Source: Sphaerolaimus hirsutus (lineage: Eukaryota > Nematoda > Chromadorea > Monhysterida > Sphaerolaimidae). Taken from it: a stretch of 64,000 nt of DNA. Position numbers and translations under genes: made by a program. Position 1 is the stretch's first letter; every line of letters starts with the position of its first letter. A model generated the notes under the pieces. That model was not told where the DNA came from, made no database searches, and worked only from the letters and a program-made list of their open reading frames with translations. The stretch spans positions 3,224,001-3,288,000 of the forward strand of contig OZ038458.1 of the NCBI GenBank assembly GCA_964036195.1, read 5' to 3'. Below, in pieces: positions 35,201 to 42,135 of the stretch.

Positions 35201-38200
35201 CTGGTCAGCCAAAAAGATATGTTGTGAAGGTAGAATGCGCGCTTGCGCGCAAAAATTTTTCAAACTGTCGACAAAATCGTCTTCTGAAAGTGCTATTTCT
35301 GGCACATTTTTTGGTCCGGCCCGGGAAGGGGGGGGGGCGGCCGCCCCCCCCCCCCCCCGCCCCCCGGCTACGTCCTTGGTGATGAGCACTGATAAGATTG
35401 TGATAAGCTGGCTGCTGATAAGGCCAGTGATTGCAAGTGCGCCAACGGTTTTTCGCTTGAGGGCTGGGACTTGATTTTTTAACAGATTTTTTTTAAATCA
35501 AAGGGAGGAAACTGATTTTAAAATTTAAAGTTCAAGATTTAAAAAAATCAAAAGGCTAAATTTCTGGTAGACTTGCACTAAGTATTTTCAATTTTTCTTG
35601 CGCACAAGCGCGCATAACAATACGTTGTCTGATTTTAATCTTTTTAATTGGACGATTAAAAAAATCTGATTTTAATCTTTTTAATTGGACGATTAAAAAA
35701 TCTGATTTTAATTTTTTTAAAGTTATTTTTTCCAACCCTAGCTGGGAGTGAAATTTGGTCGTTTAAGGTTCATTTAGGTATTTTCTTAGGCGTATAAGTA
35801 CAAAAAATCGCTGGAGCTAACAGAAAAATACGCAAAAATATGCATATAAAAACATCAATAGCTAAAAATAGGTTGGGATGGGGTAGAAGGATGGGGTAGA
35901 AGAATTTGTAATTTTGAAATAATCAGTAATTAGGAAGTAATTAGGAAATGGGCGAAAAGTTATAGTAATAATCATTTTTAGCGAAAATCGGTGAGAAATT
36001 GCTTAAAATTTGAACCATGTGGGTATATAGCTAAGGAATTTGGAGAAGTGGTCCTTGGATATTCACCAAAATTGTCGTTTCGGCAACCGAAATATTCATT
36101 TTTAGGGGATACACTCCCCAACCTCCGTTGGCTATCACTGTACAAATCTAAAACATAAAATAGAGACCCACTGGACAGCCTCAAAGTCATCTGTGGCCGA
36201 TTTCCCACGACAGCCATGCCAAAATGTCCATTCCCAATGAAGAGCACCATGTCCAGCTCGGGGGGCACCAAGGGGTAGTGTCTCACGGCGCCGCCCACTC
36301 GAGTGTGTTCGAATTCAGTGTGCAATTGCACCAAACGCTCGTCTAGACACTGGTACGAAGGGCCCGCTGGGGGGGGGGGGGGGGTTGTGGCGTCAATTGA
36401 GATTTGAGAAGATACTTTTGTAGGTGCAAGGTTGAGTTTGCAAAATAGTAACCAGCATTCAGGGGGTATTCAGCATTTTGACCCTAGCGGGGTTCGATTT
36501 ATAGCAAATGAAATCATAAGGGATAGATAAGGAATGATATCACGCCTCCCAAATATTAATTTAAGATCTAGACGCCAGAGTGAAGTTTCTGATTAGGGTT
36601 GGCCGATGTTTTTTTTTAAACGTTTTTTTTTTTTAAAAACATGACGTCCGAAATGTTTTTTTTTAAAAAAAAACATCGGCCAAAATTTTTAGTACTAAGC
36701 ACTAGGTATTTTGCAAAATTTTTGCGCGCAAGCGCGCAATTTCACACACAAATTGACATTGGTGGTTGTTTTCATTGGTTTTGTTGCATTTTTAGTATCA
36801 AAACATCCATTTCTATGTGCTACCATGGGTGAATAAGCCGACATATGTTGCTGTAATATATAATATTGAGGTAATGTGCTTCCATGTACCTCCACAGTGT
36901 GTAACTTCATTCCCAAAGTAACAACCTCCTTTTATAACCTTGTTTGATCACTATTCCGTGCCAAACTTTACCTGAAGTCACGAACATTTGACTATAAGGC
37001 GATATACAAACGATATGTCAATGAAAAATGGATATTTTTGACACAAATCACCACTTATAATGCTATCCCATGGCTCCACAGCCATTATATGGTCATATTT
37101 AACATCACAGAGTATTGCCACTGTCTGATATACCTATATATGTTGACACTAGGTCATATCTGGGAGCTTTTTAAAAAAAACGTTTTTAAAAAACAACAAC
37201 ATCGAGTTAAAATAAACGTTTTTTTCCAACCCTATTTCTGATGACGAAAAAAATCCAGTTATTTTAGAAACTTTTACACCAAATTTTTAGCTGGGCGGTT
37301 TGGGGTGGTTTAAAACCCCACCCCCATTCGAGACCCCTGCATGGAACGAGGCAGCAAGCATAAAATCGACCTTTACCAACCGTAGTATAGATATTTATTG
37401 CTGGAAATTTCTGGATTTTGGGGGCACATGAATATAAAACGAGCGCTGTTTTGTATTCGCCGTTGTGTACCCAATACGTGGTCTTACTCAAGGACGTAGC
37501 CAGGGGGGGGGGCGGGGGGGCGGCCGCCCCCCCCCCCCCTTCCTGGGTCGGACAAAAAATTATGCCAGAAATGGCACTTCCGTAAAGCGATTTTGTTGGT
37601 AGCTAGGAAAAATTTTGCGCGCAAGCGCGCATTTCGTCGCCCTACCGTATATTTCATTGATACCTATAGTTTGGGACAAAAAGCACCCAAAATCTGTCCC
37701 GCCCGGTCGCTGTATATGTATGTAAAATGCATACATGTACATCGGTATTTGGCGCCATTGCCAACGCCAATGGCGCCATGGCGCGGCGCCTACGAATGGC
37801 GCTGGCGCCAAGGCGCCATTCCTTTCACACAGGGGTCAAATTTTAGGGGGGGGGGGCGCCGCCCCCCCCCCGTTCGCCGGGCTCCGTATACAATCCGCCC
37901 CCCCCGCTCAAAAATCCTGGCTACGTCCCTGGTCTTACTCTCTGGCAAGTGACAGTGATCTAAACTCCTGTTTACCTCGGTCCGCACCTTTGTGATTTTT
38001 TTATAAAAAGTTTTGTCGCGGCCCCCACCTAACTTTACAGCGAATTTCACCCTATACAAAAAGTTGCCCATAGAGTCAATTCTATCCCATAGATTTCAAG
38101 GAGCGAAATTTAAAAAATAGTTGCTCAAGTTTCTTTACTACTAATTTTCATCCTTGGACGAAATATACAAAGTTTTTTTAATTTCGCTCCTTGAATTCTC

Positions 38201-39810
38201 TTGTGTGGAATGATGTATTTAAGCAGAGTCAGTTTTAAAAAAATGCCTGACGATTTTTCTTTCAGACAGAAGCATACTCTGTGTGAACAGATGTGCATGA
38301 GCAGATAAAGCGATCACAAACACAGCTGATCGTGTTCTGCTGTACAAATCAGACCAAATTGAAAATGTCCTAATCTCATTTCTATCTGTAAATTAGCCGT
38401 TGAAATGGCATTTGGCACTAAGCTAGGACTCCTTTCTTTCATTCAAGCAGTTTTCCAGCCTTGACTGACAGAATATAATCATTTTATGAAACGCGTATGG
38501 AGCAAGGTGATCACTGCATTTTGGTATAAAAAAAATGTGTGGGGTGGTTTACACAGCCCACATGGCGTTACAATGGGGGGTGCCCCAATGGGCATTTAGG
38601 CGACTCTATGGACTACTTTTTTTGTATAGGGTGAAATTCGCTGTAAAGTTAGGTGGGGGGGAGCAACAAGACTTTTTATAAAAAAAATCGCAAAGGTGCG
38701 GACCGAGGTAAACAGGTGTTTATGTTCAATGAGCGTGCAATATCGTGTGTGTGTGAATGTATAAAGTGTCAAATTCCCCCCCCCCCAGGGGTTTAGTGGT
38801 TTAGTGGGGGTTAAATTTTTTAGTGTTTTTCATCAAGTATAGTTAATAGACAGTTAAAAAGTTGAAAAATACCGTTTTGCCTATACAGTACATGCTTATC
38901 CAGGGTTTCTCAGGGAAGAAAATACCAAATCTAGTCCTGAAGTTTGCCACGGCCATTCCTTTGACATAGGCGCGCCATCTACGCAATGTCTGCCCAGCCA
39001 GCGGCATCAGGGGTTTAGTAGGGGGGGGGGTTGGTGGGGAGGGGGGCTTACCCCCCCCCCCCCCAAATCCGCCAGCTATCTATCTATCCCGGAGACAAAT
39101 TTTTTGGCTATCTATCCCCCAAAATCATCCGATTTTTAAGAAATTTTGGCCCAATTTTCGCTGAAAAAGCGCAAATTCTCGTACCTTTTTATAGTTTATC
39201 ACCTTCAAAATTCTAATTCACGTTCCTTATTGCCTATTTTTAGCGATTTTTTGTATATTATATACTTATAGACCTATTTCTAGCTGTTTTTCACCTACTT
39301 TAGCGATTTTTCGCCCTTTTTTTCCGTCTATACCTTGGAGAAGCCTATTGAACCCCCGCCAACCCCCCCCCCCAAAAAAAAATATATTTTTTCAGCTATC
39401 TATCCCTCCGGAGGAGCGAATTACTATCTAAATAAACCCCCGCCAGGGTCCAAATCTACTAAACCCCTGAGCGGCATGTAGTATTCTTTCCACCATAGTA
39501 GCCAAAAAATTTGCCTCCGGGATAGATAGATAGCTGGCGGATTTGGGGGTAACCCCCCCCCCCATACTGAACCCCACTGAAAAATCCATGTGAGTGAAAG
39601 CAATGCGGCCCCAAACTCACAGTGAACTCGAGCGGACCACTGACTGTACCAGCCGCCTTGGCTGGGCCACCAGTAGAGCAGGAACAAGATGACCAACACG
39701 GTGGCCGCCAACAACTTCCGGTTGCCCGACGCGTACGCGCCCACCACTTGCCGGGCTCTGCGTTCAACGGCAATTTGGATACACTTTTGGATACGGTTCG
39801 GTGAAATCAT
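14067..39810 (-). CDS. KIAA2013: KIAA2013 homologue, complete 12-exon gene
   Basis: Uncharacterised metazoan membrane protein; molecular function unknown. Exons in coding order: 39810-39621, 36366-36172, 34941-34809, 34382-34214, 31947-31842, 30211-30057, 29559-29386, 28937-28734, 26987-26817, 26625-26524, 24361-24278, 14270-14067. All introns are GT-AG, every junction keeps phase, and the sum is 1887 nt (628 aa), close to the vertebrate length of about 630. Features: signal-anchor LLAATVLVILFLLYWW at 33-48; a large, presumably lumenal domain with sequons (NAT in exon 7, NSS in exon 8, NIS in exon 9); family hallmarks CLDE in exon 2, WRLTL..GC in exon 8, LYACDAGCLDEPV at 511-523 and PLTSILYV in exon 11; TM2 about 589-607; and RLVYNEW then a short basic tail. 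Introns total about 24 kb, mostly transposons. Recognition is from memory of the vertebrate protein. Confidence 0.93.
14503..15283. mobile_element. MITE with GGGGACTTTCATTCC ends, copy A
   Basis: GGGGACTTTCATT... at the left and ...AATGAAAGTCCCC at the right. Copies at 58023-58783 (copy B) and, inverted, at 40145-40928. All lie in KIAA2013 flanks or introns. Interior contains CGCGAAGAGCCGGCC. Confidence 0.7.
16270..16850 (+). repeat. Degenerate tandem array, GAATTATCCCC/GAATTACCCATCCCC units
   Basis: About 25-35-bp units with the core CCCCTCGAATTATCCCCC repeat some 20 times with drift. The unit is the terminal motif of the CCGTATTACCTCGAATTATCCCCC transposons found elsewhere, so the array probably grew from such an element's end. 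Confidence 0.65.
17045..17449. mobile_element. TAGGGTTCAAA-ended hAT-like element with an ATATCG array body
   Basis: Ends TAGGGTTCAAATGATAT and ATATCATTTGTACCCTA. Flanks CCCACATG and CGCACATG are a 7/8 TSD. The body alternates GATATCGATATTCAATATT-like units. Confidence 0.8.
17817..19801. mobile_element. Long repeat with CAGAGTTGTT inverted ends
   Basis: CAGAGTTGTTAAAAGTG at the left and AACAACTCTG at the right. The interior has runs such as ACGTTTTACGTTTACG and GTACTCGAGTA-like motifs. A T-type hairpin (about 19215-19475) is nested. TSD not clear; boundaries tentative. Confidence 0.5.
19807..20287. mobile_element. TA-target MITE, CCGTATTGGCTTGTTTTG ends
   Basis: Perfect inverted ends CCGTATTGGCTTGTTTTGA, TA on both sides. 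The body repeats GAATTGAGTGCCATGC. The CCGTATT start matches the 22249-22941 and 61064-61313 elements. Confidence 0.82.
20290..21200. other. Repeat-derived sequence, no gene
   Basis: Fragments resembling the 17.8-19.8 kb repeat (GTACTCGAGTACTTTC), a run of G with TTTTGAGGGGGGT motifs of the CCTCGAA family at 20815-20900, and about 300 bp of unassigned sequence. Nothing coding supported. Confidence 0.4.
21212..21446 (+). mobile_element. TA-target MITE of the TACTCGGCGGAC family (copy 1)
   Basis: Left TACTCGACGGACATGATACT, right AAGTAACTGGAGTA, TA outside each. Two inner inverted arms contain GTTGGAA.CGTGCCAA and TTGGCACGCTTCCA. Confidence 0.8.
21512..22200. mobile_element. Inverted-repeat element
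   Basis: GTTGTACATTC...GATGCCCTTCGAGTATG at the left pairs with CATACTCGAAGGGCATC...CGTACAAC at the right; a further inner pair is CCCCAGTCCTGAGATAAGG/CCTTATCTCAGGTCTGGG-like. The same outer module (GGGCATCAAAATCGGCC) is nested at 43680-43870. Confidence 0.6.
22249..22941. mobile_element. TA-target element, CCGTATTACCTCGAA ends
   Basis: CCGTATTACCTCGAATTATC at the left and ATTTCGAGGTAATACGG at the right with TA on both sides. Subterminal CCCCCCCTCGAA repeats. A smaller palindromic element (22388-22683) is nested. Confidence 0.8.
22388..22683. mobile_element. Near-perfect palindromic MITE, AACACCTTCCCGG ends
   Basis: TA/TA-flanked 296-bp palindrome with arms of about 125 bp and a short loop near TAGGGCGACCCACC. 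The larger relative is 48265-49393. Confidence 0.8.
22942..23500. repeat. Second, degenerate CCTCGAAATACCCCC repeat block
   Basis: Shares GACATCATGTATACAATG and TAATAAACCCCC motifs with 22249-22941 in the same order, so it is an older copy. An H-family remnant (about 23363-23435) is nested. Confidence 0.5.
24066..24227. mobile_element. MITE, GCTAGTTGACATCGA ends
   Basis: CACGCACGCTAGTTGACATC and GATGTCAACTAGCTAGTGTG are inverted. Flanks both read CAACG. Copy B lacks it; its matching interval instead has about 200 bp of other sequence. Confidence 0.7.
24278..24361 (-). CDS. KIAA2013: KIAA2013 exon 11, copy A
   Basis: Acceptor aacatgcag, donor CAC|GTGCGA. 28 codons: VKMTEPLTSILYVAASERH... to AIH. 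Confidence 0.9.
24405..24790. mobile_element. Degenerate member of the CAGGGACGTACGC hAT-like family
   Basis: ACGTACGCAGCATTCTTGCG matches the inside of the left end of 32144-32587. The G-run, GGCGCC palindromes and the GGAACGGGGGGGGG-GGCGGCC block are in the same order. Terminal bases and TSD are eroded. Copy B equivalent near 59352-59730. Confidence 0.6.
24791..25745. repeat. GC-rich block of GCCCGG/CGCACATA units with a nested G-rich element
   Basis: Imperfect units of the type GCACATATGCCCGGCC and ACCGGGTTTCAATGG appear in both orientations near 24800-24950 and 25360-25740. Between them lies a CCTCGAA-type G-rich piece. Related to the array element at 33368-33952. Confidence 0.5.
25919..26131. 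mobile_element. Palindromic MITE with AGTTTAC arms, copy A
   Basis: The two halves (TTTACTACCGGTAAACTAAC... and GTTAGTTTACCGGC) are inverted, with an inner pair GAGCGCAGCTGAGTTTACC / GGTAAACTCAGCTGCGCTC around GTCAACTGTAGTTGAC. Copy B at 60116-60312. Confidence 0.75.
26524..26625 (-). CDS. KIAA2013: KIAA2013 exon 10, copy A
   Basis: Acceptor gacttcag|TACGCG, donor CCG|GTGGGC; 34 codons including LYACDAGCLDEPVKL, the most recognisable motif of the family (two Cys four residues apart). Confidence 0.94.
26626..26816 (-). mobile_element. KIAA2013 intron 9, made of one H-family hairpin (copy A)
   Basis: The whole 191-bp intron is one inverted repeat. On the gene strand it begins GTGCCACTCCCGGACCCTGT and ends ACAGGGTGTGGGGCTGAC-TTCAG, with GTCAAATGTCATG modules mirrored around the centre. 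The splice sites sit at the element's ends. The copy B intron is 1298 bp because a 1099-bp element landed in it. Confidence 0.82.
26817..26987 (-). CDS. KIAA2013: KIAA2013 exon 9, copy A
   Basis: Acceptor ccccgccccaacccag, donor CTG|GTGCCA; 57 codons, ALVQSLGSLKFTHHH... with an NIS sequon and IWVAVADDN. Confidence 0.92.
27308..28431. mobile_element. hAT-like element, TAGGGAT ends, intron 8 copy A
   Basis: Perfect TSD GTTTCAAC (27300-27307, 28432-28439). Left TAGGGATTGC, right ATCCATCCCTA; T/A tracts just inside. Contains the GCGCGCGAGCGCGC motif (27439-27452). The copy B form (62549-63173) is shorter by internal deletion. Confidence 0.88.
28570..28716. mobile_element. H-family hairpin next to the exon 8 donor
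   Basis: ATGTAAAGTAAAGTGTCAA and TTGACTTTACACTTTACAG are inverted; the hairpin ends GAGGGACTGCCCCCAGTG about 20 bp from the exon 8 donor. Copy B at 63320-63462. Confidence 0.6.
28734..28937 (-). CDS. KIAA2013: KIAA2013 exon 8, copy A
   Basis: Acceptor preceded by a run of C (ccccccccccgcag), donor CAG|GTTTCT. 68 codons: NSST sequon, ELCYNTHN, then WRLTLEKAGC, which aligns with the vertebrate WRLTLQKRGC. Confidence 0.93.
29000..29215. repeat. T-type hairpin remnant in intron 7
   Basis: AATGACAAG/CTTGTCATTT modules with the end TTGACACCAG. Present in copy B at the right window edge. Confidence 0.45.
29386..29559 (-). CDS. KIAA2013: KIAA2013 exon 7
   Basis: Acceptor actggcag|ATGGAC. 58 codons: DAWSRLWTVGF, NATRYVLL (sequon at the place of the vertebrate NLT). 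The donor CCG|GTTGGT is weak but is the phase-0 site that keeps frame into exon 8. Confidence 0.88.
29560..30056 (-). other. KIAA2013 intron 6
   Basis: Holds a partial CTTCGAAATACCC repeat (from 29668) and, next to the exon 6 donor, a GATAGTAGCC...GGAGACCCCCTG fragment of the CAGGGGTCTCC family. No other feature. Confidence 0.45.
30057..30211 (-). CDS. KIAA2013: KIAA2013 exon 6
   Basis: Acceptor preceded by about 12 C (cccccacag), phase 1 in, donor CAG|GTCAGA, phase 0 out. Encodes RTSESYRFTSAVSVSEP and a helical KGLEGVALRELTKAL. Confidence 0.9.
30262..30402. mobile_element. H-family hairpin, intron 5
   Basis: TTGTAAAATTTCAAATGGCAT and its inverse (CATTAGACATTTCACAG), GTCAAATGTCATG module in the middle. 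Confidence 0.5.
30702..31780. mobile_element. hAT-like element, TAACGATGGC ends, intron 5
   Basis: Perfect TSD ATCTCAAC (30694-30701, 31781-31788). TAACGATGGCAAA...TTTGCCATCGTTA, with TTTTTCGAATTTT/AAAATTCGAAAA runs just inside. An H hairpin (about 31338-31500) and part of a TACTCGGCAGA-type repeat are nested. Confidence 0.88.
31842..31947 (-). CDS. KIAA2013: KIAA2013 exon 5
   Basis: Acceptor ttttcgcag, donor CTTG|GTCGGT (phase 1, matching exon 6). 35 codons: LDSGQSVQVLTKK...GQVVLVSAALPS. Less conserved than other exons; supported by phase and by a hydrophobic strand like that of the vertebrate protein. Confidence 0.78.
32144..32587 (+). mobile_element. hAT-like MITE, CAGGGACGTACGC ends, intron 4
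   Basis: Perfect TSD GGTTACAT (32136-32143, 32588-32595). 444 bp; right end GCGTACGTCCTTG. Interior GGCGCCATGGCGC palindromes, two long G/C runs and GCGCGCTTGCGCGC at 32454-32467. Confidence 0.93.
32730..32990. repeat. Partial CAGGGGTCTC repeat plus spacer
   Basis: CAGGGGTCTCGAATGGGG begins a G-rich run; its mirror end is seen separately at 37320-37338. No matching right end here. Confidence 0.45.
33368..33952. mobile_element. hAT-like element with CGCACAAACGCCCGG array arms
   Basis: Perfect TSD CTTGGGAC (33360-33367, 33953-33960). The arms are inverted arrays of a 17-18-bp unit, CGCACAAACGCCCGGCG. A TA-target MITE is nested in the middle. Confidence 0.82.
33519..33774 (-). mobile_element. 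TA-target MITE of the TACTCGGCGGAC family (copy 2)
   Basis: TACTCCAGTCACTTTACACC at the left, GATATGCGGCTCATA-type end reading CCGCCGAGTA at the right, TA outside both. Confidence 0.82.
34214..34382 (-). CDS. KIAA2013: KIAA2013 exon 4
   Basis: Acceptor gctactccag, phase 2 in; donor AAG|GTGAGA, phase 0 out. 56 codons: SPGECVILELRNYAHRV, HPNILVQIITVHNPLDRT, matching the vertebrate DCVLLQEDFLAH...NNPTERV. Confidence 0.9.
34809..34941 (-). CDS. KIAA2013: KIAA2013 exon 3
   Basis: Acceptor ctcatcacag, donor AA|GTGCGT. 133 nt, phase 1 to phase 2. SPGELSLDTGVSVLIQAEV... The acceptor's upstream context was replaced by a hAT-like insertion that starts 10 bp away. Confidence 0.88.
34952..35378 (+). 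mobile_element. hAT-like MITE, CAGGGACGTAGCC ends, next to exon 3
   Basis: Perfect TSD GTGATGAG (34944-34951, 35379-35386). 427 bp; right end GGCTACGTCCTTG; GGCGCC palindromes, G/C runs and GCGCGCTTGCGCGC at 35237-35250. Same family as 32144-32587 and 37489-37931. Confidence 0.94.
35471..35740. mobile_element. T/A-tract element with CCAACCCTA end
   Basis: Flanks GCTGGGAC and GCTGGGAG form a 7/8 TSD. The left terminus is eroded (TTGATTTTTT); the right end is TTCCAACCCTA, as at 37234. The body repeats TTTTAATCTTTTTAATTGGAC. Confidence 0.5.
36172..36366 (-). CDS. KIAA2013: KIAA2013 exon 2
   Basis: Acceptor preceded by about 14 C, phase 1; donor CCA|GTGGGT, phase 1. 195 nt: SYQCLDERLVQLHTEF..., PLVPPELDMVLFIGNGHFGMAVVGNR, aligning with the vertebrate VPALVANGFLALDVAANR. 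Confidence 0.92.
36594..37234. mobile_element. hAT-like element, TAGGGTTGG ends, intron 1
   Basis: Perfect TSD TTTCTGAT (36586-36593, 37235-37242). T/A tracts inside both ends and GCGCGCAAGCGCGC at 36724-36737. Confidence 0.9.
37489..37931 (-). mobile_element. hAT-like MITE, CAGGGACGTAGCC ends, intron 1
   Basis: Perfect TSD GTCTTACT (37481-37488, 37932-37939); 443 bp, opposite orientation to 34952-35378. GCGCGCAAGCGCGC at 37617-37630. Confidence 0.94.
37967..38716. mobile_element. Long inverted-repeat element, CCTGTTTACCTCGG ends
   Basis: Arms of about 125 bp (CCTGTTTACCTCGGTCCGCA ... and its inverse ending GGTAAACAGG) around a 500-bp unique centre. No clear TSD. Confidence 0.65.
38893..39493 (-). 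pseudogene. Stray copy of gene X exon delta, split by a hAT-like element
   Basis: On the minus strand the exon reads GTGGAAAGAATACTACATGC, is interrupted by the 462-bp element at 39008-39469, then resumes through the ...RRWRAYVKGMAVANF... coding part to CCCTGG. The final codons and stop are altered (WRRI-stop became a different tail). It lies antisense to gene X and inside KIAA2013 intron 1, with no gamma exon beside it. Confidence 0.88.
39008..39469. mobile_element. hAT-like MITE, CAGGGGTTTAGTAG ends
   Basis: Perfect 8-bp TSD AGCGGCAT (39000-39007, 39470-39477), both halves being exon delta sequence, so the empty site is known from 8809-8944. Contains CTATCTATCC motifs and C/G runs. Confidence 0.95.
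39621..39810 (-). CDS. KIAA2013: KIAA2013 exon 1
   Basis: ATG at 39810; donor CACT|GTGAGT. Encodes a basic N terminus (KCIQIAVERRARQVV), then LLAATVLVILFLLYWW, a signal-anchor. Phase 1 into exon 2. Confidence 0.9.
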
Positions 39811-40140
39811 TGTTTAGAACAAACTCTACCATATCCAGTCAAAAAAATAACCTTAAATAGAAAAAAACCTTTTCCTCATTACATTTAAGTGAATTGGACC
39901 AATTTTTTCTGGTACTAGATTTTTCAAAAGGCGTAGAATTCGTATTATAGCGTTCAGCTCGGATTATAATAGTAAGTGAAATTTTCGAGGGGTATGTTTT
40001 TCTGACAAAAAAATATTTTGTAGTGTGAATTCACTCAAATTTGGGTAGAAAAAATCAACACGGTGGCACAGTTCTAGCTTCAGATTTAGATATTGCACCT
40101 TTCAAAATTTGCCATGGAATCGCAATATGATGGAGCAGCA
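39811..40140. other. Upstream region of KIAA2013
   Basis: AT-rich; no TATA box or CpG-rich promoter could be recognised with confidence. Presumed 5' UTR and promoter. Confidence 0.3.
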
Positions 40141-40144
40141 CTAC

Positions 40145-40928
40145 ATGGGGACTTTCAATCTAAAAGTTCACAAATCCAGATTTTTTCGATTTTTTCAAAA
40201 TCGCATTTTAAAGTTTGGCGCTGGCCCGGCAGCGCCATGTTTGGGCGACAAAGCTTGCCCTACACTTTTCAGATATCTCGGACATTTGTCTACAATTTTT
40301 GTGTCCCTAAATTTTGTCGGCTGGCAAATATTTTGGGAGTTATGTCATATTTTGTAAACCACCCAAAAATAAGGAGTAAATTTGAAAATTTGAACTTGAA
40401 ATGTAAATAACTTCCTAACGGTGCATCGCAGGGCAAAAACCAATTACACCACTGAAAAGCCCTTTTCGAAAAGTACCCAAACCTAAATTTTCAGATCTAT
40501 ATTTATACCCGTACTCGATTTATAGAGCAAAATATTTTTGGAAATTCAAGTATGAACTTTTGGGAATGAAACTTTATTTTGTATGGGAATTCCAGCCGGC
40601 TCTTCGCGAGCGATCCGGAGCACGCGTGAACTTTTGGAAATGAAACTATTTTTTGGACTTGTGAAATGAAAACTCCTGTGGTCTGGGATGGATATGTGAA
40701 CTTTCGACGTGAAACTTCTGTTTTTTCATAGGGGATTTGAGATGGATATGTGAACTTGCGATATGAAAATTGTGATTTTTCTGAAAAATCGGTACCACTG
40801 TATCTCAGGAACGAAATGGACTAAATTTTTTTCTAAAATGTGAAAAACTATACGTGGAGGTCCAAATCCACGCTTAACTCGATTTTTCTGGATTTGGCGC
40901 TTGTGAACTTTTGGAACGGAAGTCCCCA
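40145..40928. mobile_element. GGGGACTTTCATTCC-type MITE, inverted copy
   Basis: Left GGGGACTTTCAATC, right AACGGAAGTCCCC; interior matches 14503-15283 on the opposite strand (CGAAGAGCCGGC, ACGCTTAACTCG). Confidence 0.65.
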
Positions 40929-40929
40929 C

Positions 40930-41776
40930 ATACAGCAGAGTTAAATACAAAAGTCAGGCAAGAAACAATTTTGCAGAATGGAACAACCGATTAAAAATAC
41001 CATGTTCACATTAGATTTCTGATGGCTTTAGAAGTCACTGTCGAAATCTGAACTTGATTGTGAAATTGAAAAAAAAAATCAACAAAAACTCCCCCAAACC
41101 TGATGCGAGCTTCCGTGACGCCGCGGTCAAAGGAAGAAAAAAAACGCTTGTCTGGCGGACATTTTCGAGATCAATTCACTTCTGTCCAATCTAAATGACT
41201 AAAATTCCATCATTATAATTTTTAGATTGAGCTGCAATGCGGCCGAAAAATAGGGGAAAAAAGGTCGAAATTCCTTAAAAGTTCAATGATCGGCCATTTT
41301 TCGCTTGGGTACACTTGTTGCCAACGGAGGAAAGGAAAGGTTGCCAAAAGGAAAAAACGGAATACTTACACGTAAATATGAACCATTGGCAGCAAGCCAA
41401 ACTAGCTAATCTTGGCCGCTAGCCAAAATTTCGAACATCGCTCGGCGACACATGACGACGAAATCTGAGTTTGACATGCATGTGTCGACATAGAACCATT
41501 TCCGGTCGCTTCATTGCATCCGGTGCATGGTCAGCGACGCAGACGCAAACCCAGCGTCTTTGACTTTTTCGTATAATACGCAACCGCAAAATTGGGTTCG
41601 GGCCAATGGTACATACGAGGTCCGATCCGAAAAAAAACCCAACTATATTTGTGCCAGTTTCTCAGTTTCCACAAAATGTCACAGTTATTCGACTCAAGTG
41701 TTTGAATAGCTGTGTTATCTGAAACGATAGGAATTGTGGTGTATGGTGTCTAAAAATTTCATTGACACGAAGCGTT
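40930..41776. other. Unassigned spacer before the gap
   Basis: No repeat partner in the window and no supported exon. Confidence 0.35.
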
Positions 41777-41976
41777 NNNNNNNNNNNNNNNNNNNNNNNN
41801 NNNNNNNNNNNNNNNNNNNNNNNNNNNNNNNNNNNNNNNNNNNNNNNNNNNNNNNNNNNNNNNNNNNNNNNNNNNNNNNNNNNNNNNNNNNNNNNNNNNN
41901 NNNNNNNNNNNNNNNNNNNNNNNNNNNNNNNNNNNNNNNNNNNNNNNNNNNNNNNNNNNNNNNNNNNNNNNNNNNN
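41777..41976. other. Assembly gap, exactly 200 N
   Basis: A round number of N indicates a scaffold join of unknown true size. It falls between the two copies of the gene pair. Confidence 0.99.
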
Positions 41977-42061
41977 AGAAATGCAGACAAACAGACTCTG
42001 GACACTTTCTTCCCTTTTTGGTTAGTGGTTAATGAAGACACTGTGAGTTGAAATTGACTTA

Positions 42062-42135
42062 CCGTATTCTCTCGAAATGCCCCCCTCAAAATGGCCAGTA
42101 TGAAATTATAACCCCCCCATCGAAATAGCCCCCAA
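42062..42135. repeat. Partial CCGTATTCTCTCGAAATGCCC element end
   Basis: TA then CCGTATT and C-runs as in 22249-22941; no matching right end. Confidence 0.5.

Noticed and set aside
32733-37338. One large element bounded by CAGGGGTCTCGAATGG and its inverse
   Set aside because: The outer flanks do not form a TSD, and the interval includes several KIAA2013 exons; these are ends of separate copies.
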